DNA of 64,000 nucleotides, from NCBI GenBank assembly GCA_012184525.1, contig WOFQ01000054.1:62001-126000 (forward strand), in the 5' to 3' direction. This document shows positions 1 to 11,855 of the stretch, piece after piece. Both the position numbers and the translations under genes were made by a program. The notes beneath the pieces are model-generated. The model made no database searches, had not been told where the DNA came from, and saw only the letters and a list, made by a program, of their open reading frames with translations. Numbering within the stretch: position 1 is the stretch's first letter; each line of letters begins with the position of its first letter. The DNA comes from Xenoacremonium recifei. Lineage: Eukaryota; Ascomycota; Sordariomycetes; Hypocreales; Nectriaceae.

Positions 1-82
1 TTTTACCGGCTTTGTGTGAGAAGGGCACTTGCTAGTCACACTGTAAGAGAGAGACTACTCCGTATAATATCGAGTGGGTAAA

Positions 83-2056
83 ATGAAGGCCCTTTCTCTT
101 TCAGGGCTTCGGCAGCGGGGCACTGCAAAACTCAGCCAAGCCAAGGAAGCCTTGGAGTCTCGGCAGAAGTTCGTAAAGTTCCTTGAGACGAGGGAGACTG
201 CTCAAGGTCACACGGAAGACCGTTCTATCTGGAAGAATGAGGATCTGGACTTGACCCCGCCTGAGGGTTGGACTTGGGCTTGGTATGATTACGCAGCATT
301 CTGGTGGTCTTATGGTATGTCCGCCTTTTTCCGTGCTCGACTTAATCGAACTGGGAGTTTCTTAGGATTATCAGGAATTTTTTAAAACCCTGACGCTGAC
401 ATTTGTGGTGTAGGCTTTTCTGTCGGAGTTTGGAGCGTTGGCTCGTCCATGATCGCATTAGGTCTTGTGTGGTGGCAAGGTACGACAGGCGACGGAGTTT
501 GCCTCTAGCCATCCAAATAACATCTTCAATGCTAACGTCTCAAAGCTATCATTTGCGTGTTCATCTCTCACTTCCTTGGGGCACTCGGAATTGCCCTTCA
601 TTCCCGTTTGGCTGCTAGGTGGCATATGGGCTATCCTGTTGAGGCCCGAATTAGCTGGGGCATGATAGGAAGTTACTTCCCAGTGTTCGTCAGACTCATG
701 ATAGGCACTATCTGGAATGCTGTCAACACTCTCGAGGCGGGCTACTTCATGAGTATCTTAATCCGTTGTATTTTCGGAAATGGCTGGGTCAACTTGCACA
801 ACCCGTTCCCAGCCAGTGCTTCCATTACTGTCCAAGAGCTCGCCGGTAAGTGTTTGAACTACAAGCTTTAACTTTCATTCAGCCTATTGCAGCGCTGACT
901 GACTATAGGTTTCTTGCTCTTCGTATTCTTGACCGCACCACTCTTGGCTATTCCTGTTCCAAAGATCCGGCGACTATACACCATCAAGTCGTTCCTGCTT
1001 CCTCCTATGACGATAGGTCTCTTCGCCTTTGCTATTGTGCAGAGCAAAAATTCTCCTGGCAGCGCTGGAGCCTTCAGCGGCTCCGGAGCACTTCACGGAT
1101 CGAAGCTGGCTTGGGCTATGTTATCTGCCATAAACTCGTGCATGGGAAAGACAAGCACGCAAGTCTGCAACCAAACCGACCTTGCTAGATACTCTCGGAC
1201 GGCAGATGGTCCTTTCTGGTCTCAGCTGATTGCACTCCCTATTGGCAACACACTATGTGCAACACTTGGCATCTTTGCCACATCATCAATCCACCGAGCC
1301 TGGGGCGTGCTTATCTGGAATCCTTGGGATTTGGCCACTGAGATACTTGATCGGAATTGGACTTCTGGCGCTCGAGCGGCGATTGCTATTGTATGCCTCG
1401 GGTTCATGTTTTCAGGATTTGCATCCAACCTGGGCGTAAACGTGATTCCCTGGGGTGCTGACGTCACCGTGTTCCTGCCTCGATTTCTCAATATCCGACG
1501 AGGCATGTACCTCTGTTACTTCCTCGGCTTCATTCTGTTCCCTTGGAAGATCCTGGAGTCGTCAACAACCTTTCTTCGCTTTCTGGGCGGCTACGGCATC
1601 TTCCTCGCTCCGCTTAGTGGTATGTTCATTACTGATTACTATATGGTACGAAAGGGCAATATCTGGGCAGAGGATCTTTTCAAGGGAAACTCCCAGTCTG
1701 CATACTGGTACCATTATGGAGTCAGTTGGCGGGTGGTTGTCACCTTTACCATCACAGTCGTGGTTTTGACACCTGGATTCGCTGCGCAATTTGGTCACAA
1801 AGTGGGCACTGGATGGATTCATCTCTATGAAATTGGCTGGGTCTTTGGGTGTACGTTCAGTAGTGTCCTTTACTACGCCCTGGCCCTCCTGGGCGACTAT
1901 GGAAAGAGAGAGAGACAGATGGGATGGGAAGAGGCGTACTTCACTCAAAATATGTTCCAGGGCATCACTTCAGGTGGAGAAGCTGGACCTGTAGTTGAGG
2001 GTGTGGTCATGCCTGGGGATGCCAAGACGGTTTCTGAGAAAGTGATTGGACAATGA
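83..2056 (+). CDS. NCS1-family nucleobase/allantoin permease (Fur-like)
   Basis: Plasma-membrane cation symporter of the NCS1 family, probably importing uracil, allantoin or a related nucleobase. Four exons fit: 83-314, 414-479, 546-845 and 909-2056, joined by GT-AG introns, giving 581 residues, the usual family length. The N-terminal stretch EDLDLTPPE..TWAWYDYAAFWWSYG and the following GSSMIALGLVWWQ across the first intron are typical of fungal Fur proteins. About twelve hydrophobic segments follow, including GSYFPVFVR and the ITDYY motif in the later half. ATG 83 is chosen because the longer frame begins at a GTG. The reading frame is intact. The substrate cannot be read from the sequence. 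A second, distant NCS1 member lies at 14876. Confidence 0.88.
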
Positions 2057-2241
2057 GAAGACAAGTAGGAGCCGCATCTGCTCAAAAGCCTTGAAAAGTT
2101 ACATCCAAAGACTGCCCTTTTCTCATGGTAAATTTAAGGATAAGTCTAAATGGCTGTAGTCCTATTAATGCCACAAAGTGAGACCATGCTCGTGCTTAGT
2201 GACGCCTCTCACAACTATCTGCCTAATGCTGACTCAATTTT

Positions 2242-3660
2242 TTAATCTTTGGAAGGAGCTTCTCGGATACTGCACAAGAACAACTCGTTGGATGGCACCG
2301 AGTTCTTTTCTCTCATCTTACTGGCAGTGTCAATACCAGCAACTGGAACCTTGTATTCAAATCGATGTCCCGGAGAAGGCATCTTGCCTCCTGGCAAAGG
2401 ATACGGGAAGGGAAGATACTCTGGTAGCAATCCTAGTTGTCTCAACACCGTACCTTGATCCCAGGCAATGTGTTCGTGGTAGAGACGATCCCCCCGAAAA
2501 TTCACCACCGCTGTGAATGGGACTTCTATTTTGATCCCAGTAGGTGGAATGCCAGGTATCCTAGAAAATAGTCTTAAGCGAGATTTTCAGCAAGAATCAA
2601 CAAGATAGTAGACTTACAACCAATCGACTTCCAGATCATGTGTAAACTTGAAGATGAATTCATCGATGACGCGATCTGTTCCTACCGTTCGACTGACAAG
2701 CTCCAGCTCCGTATCTGCAGAATTGTTGAAGATAAAGTGATCTCGGTAGAAGTTGGTTAATTTTGATCGCCCTATCCCACCAGTTATCTAAAACGGAGGG
2801 CCGGGTGTTAGAAGAATACTATGAATGCACTGGCCCATAGAATCTTACCGTGGGTACGTGATTAACATAAGGCTCTTGAACCATCGTGCTCATGGTGTGC
2901 TCGACAGATCTGTCGGCAAACTCATAATATGTATGTTCTTCCCAGATAGTCTCCAAATCGAAGAAAGGGCCACCGACAAGAGGTTTTAGGAAAGACAAAC
3001 TTCGGCTGTGGGAAACAGACTCAAGGGAGTAATTGAAGTCGCTAGTGAATGGGGTTGCAAACTGCTCAGATTTGGCCGTAGGATAGTTGTATACTGTTAA
3101 TGAAGCGGTCCGGACGGAAGGTCCTGGACCAGTACCCGCGATATGACGTAGAACAGGAATTGATCCTTCGATGAGACTTGAAACGACATCCTGGCTTCCA
3201 TAGAAGGCTGCCGCAACGACTTCTGGTACGGCGCTGAGCCTTGGAGCAACTTGATTCCATAGTTCAGCACTGTACGCTGGTATCAATGTTAACATCGTAA
3301 CTAAAGGACTAAAATAGAAAGGGTCGACTTACCGACGAGGCCCACCTTGCCAGTGTCATCAAGCTGCTCACAGGCCTTGAGAGCGGCAATGGCGGAGTTA
3401 AAACAATATTGGTCTGAGGAGAGAGCTTTGGCTTGAATCTGAACAACCGTGAACCCTTCTTCCGCCCACTTGATCAACGGAGAAGGGACTCCTTCCCGGA
3501 TTGCAAGTTTCTCGTCTTCGTCCTGATTAGGGACTACCAAGATAAGGCCTGGTCCATGGCCACGACGAGAAAGTGGCGGGAGAAGATCCAAGCCGTTGTC
3601 CAGAGCCTTCAGGTTTGGCTCTGGAAGAGGCTTCGGGGGCTTGCTAATATCGGCAAACAT
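2242..3660 (-). CDS. Dienelactone hydrolase / SnoaL-like fusion protein
   Basis: Likely cytosolic alpha/beta-hydrolase of the fungal carboxymethylenebutenolidase-like group, with a SnoaL-like C-terminal half. Four minus-strand exons (3660-3333, 3276-2849, 2787-2621, 2560-2242) give about 413 residues. The first half holds the hydrolase part (GLILVVPNQDEDEKLAIREG, FNSAIAALKAC). The second half holds the SnoaL-like segment (NFYRDHFIFNNS, VSRTVGTDRVIDEF, DWIPGIPPTG, VNFRGDRLYHEHI). The exon 3 donor uses the GT at 2620-2619, which keeps the conserved DW-PGIPPTG frame. The exact substrate is unknown; neighbouring oxidoreductases and an aldolase suggest ring-fission or acid catabolism. It faces the upstream permease tail to tail. 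Confidence 0.8.
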
Positions 3661-4443
3661 GGTGTGAAGCTGAAACAGTGCCCTGGAAGAGCAAATGATC
3701 TACCTCAAGACAGACAGGTGCCAAAAGATGCACTTATTATATGTTAGCATACCACCCAAAATATCGAAGACGCATGGATTACCCCGCCTACACTTGTCGT
3801 ACCATTCTGTGAGAATTAGTGGCAAGTTCCGAATTTCCGGTGCAGCAAGAGCCAGGAGAACTCCACCACCGTGTCTAGCTGGCGGCGGACACCGTCCTTA
3901 TCTCTTTCGGCTGTTGCACTCCCGGCAGTAACTTCGGATAAGGCTTGTGAATCTGGCAAATGCCACGCCACAATGCTGTAAACGTGCTGGACGACTTTTC
4001 TATGGGCAATACTCCGTAGAAGTTGTCCTGATCCAATTCGTATCCTTAGATTTCGGCAGTGCAAGACCAAGCCCTGCGAAGGAACACACCGTACATCGCG
4101 CTAAAATCCGAATGTCCAACCACCACCAGCCTTGATCTTAATTAATTGATCACAAGCTTTCGCGTTATTAGGGACCGATAGCCGCAGCTTATCGCACTGG
4201 CCCTCTTGAAATATCAACTCCTAATCCACAACAGCACGGAGAGCTTTTCAGTACGGAGTACACAACCCATTTCTGCCCGGAACAGATCCGGCCTACAGAA
4301 TTAACCCTTATCTTGATAGCGGCCGGACCTCATCCGGAACCTAAAGCGGGGATGTTAGGGATATTTGATAAGCTACAATCGCGGCCTGAGGAATAGCTTA
4401 CTGCGAGTCATTTTACAGACGTCTAAATGCTGACTTCTAGACC
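3661..4443. other. Intergenic, shared divergent promoter region
   Basis: This 783-bp stretch lies between the starts of two divergent genes, the hydrolase and the aldo-keto reductase, so it probably holds both promoters. It contains several CGG/CCG triplets between about 4285 and 4350, of the kind bound by Zn2Cys6 regulators, and two copies of TACTCCGTA or its complement (4010-4018 and 4252-4260). No coding signal was found. Confidence 0.5.
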
Positions 4444-5478
4444 ATGAACGTTACTCATCTAACCCTTCCCTCAGGGGATAAGGTTCCAATGGTAGTATTT
4501 CGAGTTGTTATCTGAGACACGGTGCTAATCTGTCCGCTATAGTTAGCATATGGCACAGGAACACTTTGGATGAAGGAGTCTGAAGATTCTGTAGACCGCC
4601 AAACTGTCGACAGCATTAAGGAGGCTATTGACTTGGGATATCGCCATCTCGATGGTGCACAATGTTGGTGTTCATTATAAACAGTCTGGACGTCAGCACT
4701 AAAGTATCATAAGATTATAAGACAGAGGTTGAGCTTGGCCTAGCCATTGAAGAATGTGGTATTCCTCGATCAGAACTTTTCGTTTCGACCAAAGCAGTTT
4801 CACCGATTAATGTGGAAGAAGCCTTGAAACAGAGCCTTAAGAAGCTGAGAACCCCATATGTCGATTTGTAAGGTCTTGTCTTCTGGGGGCAGCGAGTAGT
4901 ACGAGCCTGCTGACAAGACATGTAGATACTTGATCCATGAGCCTTTTTCCGCTGGTGGGAATGAAGAAGTTCTCCAAGACGCCTGGCGTGGCATGGAAGC
5001 GTGCCTCGAAAAGGGGTTGGCGCGAAATATTGGTGTTTCCAATTTCCTGATCCCGCATATGGAAGCCATCTTGAAAGTTGCCACGACAAAACCCGTGGTG
5101 AATCAAATCGAATTGCATGCGTATCTTCAACGGATAGAATTGCGAGATTATCTTAACAAGCATAGCATTGCCATAGAAGCGTATGCACCTCTAACACCGA
5201 TCACAAAAGCCAGTCCTGGTCCGGTTGATGATATTTGCCATCACCTAGCGGAAAAGTATGGGGTCAACACCGCAGCAATTCTGCTTCGATGGTTTCTTGA
5301 CCAAGGCATTGTAGTGGTTACAACCAGCAGCAAGAAGCAACGCTTGGCTCAGTATCTCGACCAGCTTCCAAAATTTCATTTGACACCGGAAGAAATTGAC
5401 TCTATTAGCGCTGCAGGAAAGGGAAAGAATTATCGTGCTTTCTTTGTAGATGGTTTCGGTAGCGACTGTTTCCTTTAG
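4444..5478 (+). CDS. Aldo-keto reductase
   Basis: NADPH-dependent aldo-keto reductase, expected to reduce aldehydes or ketones of sugars or small acids in the cytosol. Four exons fit: 4444-4491, 4543-4663, 4714-4867 and 4926-5478, for 291 residues. The catalytic tetrad is visible: Asp in RHLDGAQ, Tyr in YYKTE (restored by splicing at 4663/4714), Lys in FVSTKAV and His in YLIHEP. The C-terminal NADPH-binding region contains VVTTSSKKQRL. The frame is intact. It diverges from the dienelactone-hydrolase-like gene and is followed by a polyol-type dehydrogenase on the other strand, so it may belong to the same catabolic set. Confidence 0.87.
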
Positions 5479-5831
5479 CTAGACTCAAACATTCAATACT
5501 TCAATGAATCTGAATCCAAGGATATTGCTGAATTTGTGCAAGGCCTCGAGTCATACCAATGTTGTCACTCATGCGCGAACATGTGAGCCACCGTACAATT
5601 GAGGAGAGCTAACTCCTGCGTAAATCCAGCATTGGCAGGGAAGAAGGTTGTGATTTAAAGGGGAAAGAGAACGCTTTGATTACGATATAAAATGTGTAGG
5701 CAGAAGGTAAGGGCTTTCCGACCCAAACTCAGCATTGCCACTGATGAATCTATTGTTGTCTATTCTATACTAACTGAGACCTCGCCAAGATTTATGACTG
5801 TTTTCTTCCATTTATGCATTGACTCTGCTAG
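5479..5831. other. Intergenic between convergent genes
   Basis: This 353-bp gap separates the 3' ends of the aldo-keto reductase and the zinc dehydrogenase. It should hold both 3' untranslated regions. No ORF, repeat or RNA gene was seen. Confidence 0.5.
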
Positions 5832-7100
5832 TTAGTCCTGGTTCATTATGACGATTTTAATGTCCTTGCGAGCGTGCTGGGCTTCAAAAGCTTCCGCGCA
5901 CTTTCTGAGTGGATAGGTTGACGTGATCAAAGGCTTCAAGTCAACCCGCTTCCGACTAAGAAGATCTATTGCGTCTGCAAAGCAACCTGGAGTGTATCTA
6001 ACAGTGCCTTTGATTCCGCTGGTTAGCATCTAATGAGAAATTTATTTGGGCACCTTACCTTTTATGTTTAACTCTTTAGCAGTTAAGAGAAATAAGGGAA
6101 CCGAAGTAAGGGGCTTTCCTAAGCCAGCTTGGATACCTAGAACTCGTTAAACTTATGTCTGTCGCCCGCTCGAAGGGCCACTTACAGGTGCCCCCGTTTT
6201 TCAGCAGGCAGATCGCCATCTGGGCACAGGCCTCTGCACCACTGGCCTCTACGGCCACGTCGAAGCCAGCTTCAAGACCGAGCTCCTTGAGGATACCCTT
6301 GGTATAATCCTGAGCAAAGCTTAAGGCATCTTGAGATTGCTCTCTCATTGGCGGCACAAATCCCCCGTCAGCACCATATTTGATGGCAAATTGAACCCTC
6401 GCCTCTTCAATATCGAACATAATGACTTTTCGAACACCGTAAGCTTTGGCAACAGCAAGGGTCAAGAGACCAAGAGGTCCGCAGCCACTAAACAGAGTCA
6501 GATTGACGTTAAGACTTTCTAAGGTCTTTAGCTTACAAGATAGCCAGTGTCTGGTGAGTGCCTAAGGCTGCTCGCCGGGCAAGTTGCACCGCAATAGCCA
6601 GTGGCTGGATGGATCCAGCTTCTTCCCACGAGACATTGTCTGGGATAGGTACAGTCATGGAGGATCTGCACGTGAAGTATTGGCAGAGAGTGCCATCTGT
6701 TGGGTCGAGACCACAATACTTGAGGTCTGCGCAGATGTTAGGATTCCCGCGGACGCAGAATTCGCACCTGAAATTTCCATTAGATTTGACTCTTCCAAGG
6801 GTTGAAATAGTCTTCTTACTTCATGCAGGCAAATCCAGGTTCAATTGCGACTCGCTGGCCAACAAATCGGTCCTTGACGCCTTCTCCGATTTCCTTGATG
6901 ACACCGGAGGATTCATGTCCGAGAACAAGTTGCCGTGATACAGTGCTGCTTTCCCAGTTGTGACAGTCTGAGCCACAGATGCCCGTAGATATCACTTCGA
7001 CAAGTACATCGTTGGCCCCGACGGGCTGAACTGGCCGTTCCTGAACCTCAACCGTTCGTTTAGCCACCCAGACACAAGCTCGATTGGAAATTGCTGTCAT
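5832..7100 (-). CDS. Zinc-dependent medium-chain dehydrogenase (polyol/xylitol type)
   Basis: Medium-chain alcohol dehydrogenase of the sorbitol/xylitol/L-arabinitol group, oxidising a secondary alcohol with NAD(P). Five minus-strand exons fit: 7100-6820, 6767-6537, 6487-6186, 6136-6059 and 6007-5832, for about 355 residues. Catalytic zinc ligands sit in GICGSDCHNW and GHESSG; structural-zinc cysteines lie in CEFCVRGNPNICADLKYC. The Rossmann motif is FGCGPLGLLTL. The last intron acceptor is placed at 6008, because this restores the conserved NIKGTVRYTPG. ATG 7100 (MTAISNRA) is preferred to an upstream in-frame ATG at 7145, since family members begin close to this point. The substrate is inferred only at subfamily level. 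Confidence 0.85.
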
Positions 7101-7675
7101 CTCGATTCTGATTCGGGGAGCGGTTGTCTGTCTGTTTGAGATCAAAGACCAAAATTCTACCAGCCGATGAACGGATTTGTAGTGACGACAGCGTTATCTT
7201 CGGATACTTTGGTCCGCACACTTTGTCAAGAGATGCTTTAACTTTCAGAGCTACGCGGTTCGGAGCCCGGCCCGATGCCTATGTTATCGCCGGCAGCCGG
7301 CTAGCTTTGGCCCACATCGTCCTCTGCAGGAGGATTGCTACCCCGACTCTGGAAATGAACCGATAAGGGGTTCCAGCTGTCTATACTTACGGAGAATAGT
7401 CACAACTTGCATGCTTGCTTCCCCGGAGACACCGCCATGGGCCGCAGAGACATATATAGAACCCATGCGCGCATCCTTCCCCCAGAAAGCTAGACTTCGA
7501 CACAATATTGTGTTGAATCAACCGAGCTACTTCACATCGCCTCTCTGTCAGTAAGAGCCTGCGTAGTCTTCTCACACCCTCCGAGGAGAGTAGTACTGTG
7601 CTCCTTCAGCTCGAGCATTCCTTCCCACACGTTCATAACTCCGAAATACTCTTATTTCTCTATCAACCTCACGAC
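7101..7675. other. Intergenic, divergent promoter region
   Basis: This 575-bp region separates the start of the zinc dehydrogenase (minus) from the start of the MFS transporter (plus). It contains a cluster of CCGG/CGG triplets around 7258-7302, including CGCCGGCAGCCGGC at 7289-7302, and a TATA-like CATATATAGA at 7451-7460. A shared regulator is plausible but not shown. Confidence 0.45.
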
Positions 7676-9355
7676 ATGGAAGGTGAGAAAAAAGAGCCTG
7701 CGCCTGGTAGCGATGCCGGCGTTGAGCTTTCGACGATTCACTCGGCCGCAATAGTTGAAACCTGGAGCAAAGCCGATGAGAGGGCGTTGGTTCGAAAAAT
7801 AGATTTCAGAATTTTCCCAACCATGATTACTCTTTTCATCCTCAACTTTATCGACAGAAACAACTTTGCCAATGCTCGACTCAAAGGCCTGGAAGCTGAC
7901 CTCGGCCTCTCTGATGTGCAATACCAAACTTGCATTTCGATTCTTCTCGTGGGCTACGTCAGCATGCAAGTCCCATCCAACATGATCTTGAACCAATTGA
8001 CGCGACCCAGCTGGTAAGCTAGCCCCGGGGACACACTCATCTTAGGCGAGGTGATCGTTTTCTCCTTTCGAGCTAACACTTTTCAAATAGGTATCTTTGC
8101 GCTTGCGTCGCTGTCTGGGGAGTAATCTCCGCAGCTACTGCGGCAGTACAAAATGCGACTGGTGCCATCCTCGTCCGATTTTTCTTGGGTTGCGTCGAAG
8201 CGTCATTCTTCCCCGGGTCTATTCTCTTTCTGTCACGTTGGTATACAAGAAAGGAGATGCAGCTTCGTGTGACTATTCTAAATCTGGGCAATCTCGCGGC
8301 TCAAGCATTTGGTGGTCTCATCGCAGCAGGTATTCTTGGAGACATGGAGGGCAAGGAAGGTATTCGAGCATGGAGGTGGCTCTTCATAATCGAAGGCTCT
8401 CTCACTGTTGCTCTCGCGATAGTTGCTCTTTTTATTCTCCCCGATTACCCAAAAACAACAAAGTGGCTGTCGCCTAGCGAGCGCCATATTGCTGAGACAC
8501 GCCTAGCATTAGATGCCGGAGTAGTGGAAGTCGAAGAGGACGAAGGGGCTCTCCAAGGCCTGAAATTGGCCGTTAAGGACCCCAAAGTTTGGCTCCTTGG
8601 CCTCACTTATCATGCTACGATCATGGGTTTAAGCGTGAGTCTTCTCAGTCACCTAAGCCACAATGCATCTATGAGCTAATTATGTCCAGTTTGTCTTCTT
8701 TTTCCCTACGATTTCGCAATCCCTCGGTTTCGGTACTACGACCACACTATTGCTAACCGCACCACCCTGGATCTGGGCATGTTTGATCTCTATCCCTATT
8801 GCCTGGAATGCCGACAGAACAGGAGAAAGGTTTCTTCACTACTTCGGTCCAGCGGCGCTGTGCATCATTGGTTACATCATCTCGATGGCAACGAAAACGA
8901 CTGCACCACGATATGTCTCCATGTTCTGTATGACTAGTGAGTCTTGTGGGTTCACCGGCTAGAATGACTGCATACTAATTGTCTTGGTAGCTGGCTTCGC
9001 GTCTGGATTTGTCATGTTGGCGTGGACTTCAAACACAATCCCTCGTCCTGCAGCTAAGAAGGCTGCCGGCATTGCCATCGTAAACGCAATGGGCAACATT
9101 GGAAGCATTCCTGGATCATACATCTGGCCTGCTGAATACGGCCCCCTCTATGTTAAATCTTTCGGGGCTGAAATTGCTATTCTTGGTTTCGCTTGTTGCA
9201 TGGCTTTCATTCTTCGAGCGTACTTGAAGGGGCTCAATAAGAAGCTCGCGGCCGGTGAAGCGGCCAGCGTGGAGGATGTTGAAGATATTAAAAAGCTAGG
9301 AAAGCAGTCGGAAGCAGGCAACCAGACAGCCTCGGGATTCAGGTACCTCTACTAA
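7676..9355 (+). CDS. MFS transporter, Dal5/Tna1-like (anion:cation symporter)
   Basis: Plasma-membrane importer of the allantoate/nicotinate permease branch of the major facilitator superfamily, which takes up small carboxylic acids. Four exons fit: 7676-8013, 8091-8634, 8690-8936 and 8991-9355, for 497 residues. The family signature NFIDRNNFANARLKGLEADLG lies around residue 60, followed by GYVSMQVPSNMIL, then the RFFLGCVEASFFPG and RWLFIIEG motifs, with about twelve hydrophobic segments. The frame is intact. It sits between the zinc dehydrogenase and the aldolase and is a good candidate importer for the substrate of this local pathway; that link is inference. Confidence 0.88.
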
Positions 9356-9797
9356 CCAGAACGTATTGAGGACATAATCTTGGGAAACGTTCTGGCCCGT
9401 CGCTATATTCTGGAGGGATGAGGGTACTCTTCAGTCTCTAGAAATAAATCTGGGGGTTTAGATGCAGCTTCAATTTATGGCATTCCGTTGCTATCAAACT
9501 CTTGTCCATCTTGATTAGGCTTCTGCTTCGCCTCGTTCCAAACCCAACGCTTTCGACAATGGTTTTTTCCCTGGAGATCGATATCCCAAATGATCTTCGT
9601 GATCTATCCACTGCTTCAAAATGACATGCCTGAGACGTATTACTTCAAAAGTTTGCGTGGTAGAGCTTCTTGCTATTGATTGTATACCAGATTGTATATA
9701 TCAATGATTTCCAGATCTATTTCAGCTGCTCCTCAGACGTTCGATGCAACATCATGCCAGCAGACCCGTTTCTATTCTACTATCCGTTGTATTTTTA
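9356..9797. other. Intergenic between convergent genes
   Basis: This 442-bp AT-rich gap lies between the 3' ends of the MFS transporter and the aldolase. No gene or repeat was recognised. Confidence 0.45.
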
Positions 9798-10975
9798 TCA
9801 AGAGTAACCGTTAGCCCCTATCTTAGCCTTCACGTCATCCTTTCCTATGCCGTTCGTGCTGCTTGACGTTTCGTCCACAGTCGCGTCCCCAGATCTAGCT
9901 GTTAAAGTCTTTGTGGCCCCTATCTCCTTTGACATCCACGCGCTGATAGCGACAATGTCCGCTCCACAGTTCACAAAATGGAACCCCTGTTCATATTTGC
10001 TTGCAGCTTGTATCACCCAGCATCATTAGCTTCGTCGCTTTATCAGTAGATGAAGAAAAGACCTACCAGTTTCACTATTTAGAGCGAAATGACCGGCGTA
10101 TTTTCCAGCGTTCAGAGTTGCCTTCAATACCCGTTTTATCGCCTCTTGTACCTCAGGAATGGAAGCATGGTCAAAAGCAACGTAACCCATCGACGATGCG
10201 AGATCGTTGGGTCCGATGAACAGCATATCTAAAATGATCAGGATGTCAGCCAGAATCATACGCGATTTGTCGAGAGAGAATTCTATACCGATGCCTTCAA
10301 CAGCAGCGATTTCTTCGACATTCTCCACTGCCTTTCTGCTTTCTATTTGAACACAAATCATAACATTATCATTTGCTGTGGTCAAATATTCAAGGCCGCT
10401 TTGGTTAAAAGCGGCGGGCGCAAACATAGCTCCTGCGCCTCGGCGACCGTTGGGGAATTCTCGAGATGGGTACTTGCATCCCTGTACTATCGCCTCTGCT
10501 TGTTCCTTGAAGCTACAGTCAGCGATGGACTTGGATACCCTATATCGAACTAGCCGTTTTACCTTGGACTCGCACATCGGAACCATGATAGCATGAGCTC
10601 CGGCATCCAACGCGCGTTTAAACATCCATGGCTCGCTGGATGGTACGCGAACAATTGGGGAGACACCGGAAGAAGCAATAGCCCCTATTTGAAGGTACAT
10701 GTCGTTGTCATCAATATTGCCGTGTTCACAATCGATCAGAATCCACTGCAGTATTAACGATCAGCAAAAGAACGGAAAGTCACCAGGTTGGGTATTGCAG
10801 TAGCAATGCCTACATCTGCACCGAGGGATGCCACAGTCTTGGCCAATGTATAACCGGGGAATTCCAGCCATTGACCGATACTAGGCCCTTGTCGAGCCTT
10901 TGCACGTTCCAGAGATTCACGAAGTCTCGACTTGCCCAAAGCACCATTTGGCGCCATAATCGTCTGCTTCGTCAT
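9798..10975 (-). CDS. HpcH/HpaI-family class II aldolase
   Basis: Metal-dependent aldolase of the 4-hydroxy-2-oxoheptanedioate / 2-keto-3-deoxy-sugar-acid type, cleaving a 4-hydroxy-2-oxo acid to pyruvate plus an aldehyde. Five minus-strand exons fit: 10975-10814, 10745-10563, 10505-10289, 10228-10067 and 10006-9798, for about 310 residues. Signatures are IGQWLEFPGY, WILIDCEHGNIDD (catalytic His), VRVPSSEPW, CESKEQAEAIV after splicing, GAGAMFAPAAF, VQIES (metal-binding Glu) and FIGPNDLASSMGY. Start sites at 10975 or 10957 are both possible. A 52-bp piece of exon 3 (10337-10388) is repeated exactly at 21895-21946. Confidence 0.85.
10337..10388 (-). repeat. 52-bp segment of aldolase exon 3, source of a distant exact copy
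   Basis: These 52 bases, coding for the ANDNVMICVQIESRKA part of the aldolase, occur again without any mismatch at 21895-21946 in the same orientation. The flanks of the two copies show no similarity. Because this copy lies inside a conserved reading frame, it is the likely source. Confidence 0.9.
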
Positions 10976-11855
10976 GACTATTGGATGAGAAGAAGAATCC
11001 CAGTCCTTGCTCGAGGCTGCTTCCAAACGCGTTGAAGGGTTTCGCCTCGTAAGGTACTAAGAAGATACCTATGGCACGGAACTCGGCCCGAAGATAAGAC
11101 CCTGGCATTCTTCTCCTTGTTAGCGAGAGACTAATGGATATGCATCTCCGTATCTCCGCCTGCGCAGCTTGAGGCACAAGTGGATTTGTCAGTGCTTGAA
11201 CTGTCAATGGCTATCGATGGATAAGGGTGGGTAGAGTGCAAAAGAAAGCCCGGCCTCAATGTTTGAGGTGCGCCCGTTGGCATCCATGTTTCAAGAGAGG
11301 GTGAGTTGATGTACTAGGGTACGAAACTCCGGCACAAGACGATGGCAGAGCAAACCTGTAAAGAAGGCTTAAAGCAATAATAAAACTATGAATCTGGATT
11401 CTCGTTTCGAGGGTCGCGCCAATGGTACTCTGTACTTGCCTTTGCTCTTTGAAAAGTCAGTGAAAAATAGGAACATCACTTTCACCTCCAGGGTATTCTG
11501 TCAAGCGAAGGCCAATCAAATGCTCCATAATAATACCCGCGAGGCGGGTATGTAATGTTCACACAGTGTCTCTCTTATCTCCCCCAGCCTAAATACACTA
11601 GCCGCACTTGCCGCAGTCTATGCCTAATTCGTTGGCATCGATAACGAAAGCTCACGTGCGGAGATCAACTCCAAGGGGCGTCGCCTGGAGACGGATTCAT
11701 GCAGAATGGATCAACTGTCATGGCAGTGTGCTTGCCAACAGGGCAACAGAAGGCAATGCAAAGGCAATTAGCAGATCTAACCTGACTTGGAAACTCGATC
11801 GTACCACGGGCTTCACTTCCTGTCTTAACCATCCTTCCATCGAGAAGCCGCGGCA
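10976..11855. other. Intergenic, divergent promoter region
   Basis: This 880-bp region lies between the aldolase start (minus) and the Zn2Cys6 regulator start (plus), so it should hold both promoters. Short ORFs on either strand show no domain. The long leader before 11856 may be 5' untranslated sequence of the regulator. Confidence 0.4.

Noticed and set aside
10917..11207. 96-codon minus-strand ORF overlapping the aldolase start
   Set aside because: It is out of frame with the aldolase, has no domain and covers the divergent promoter region.
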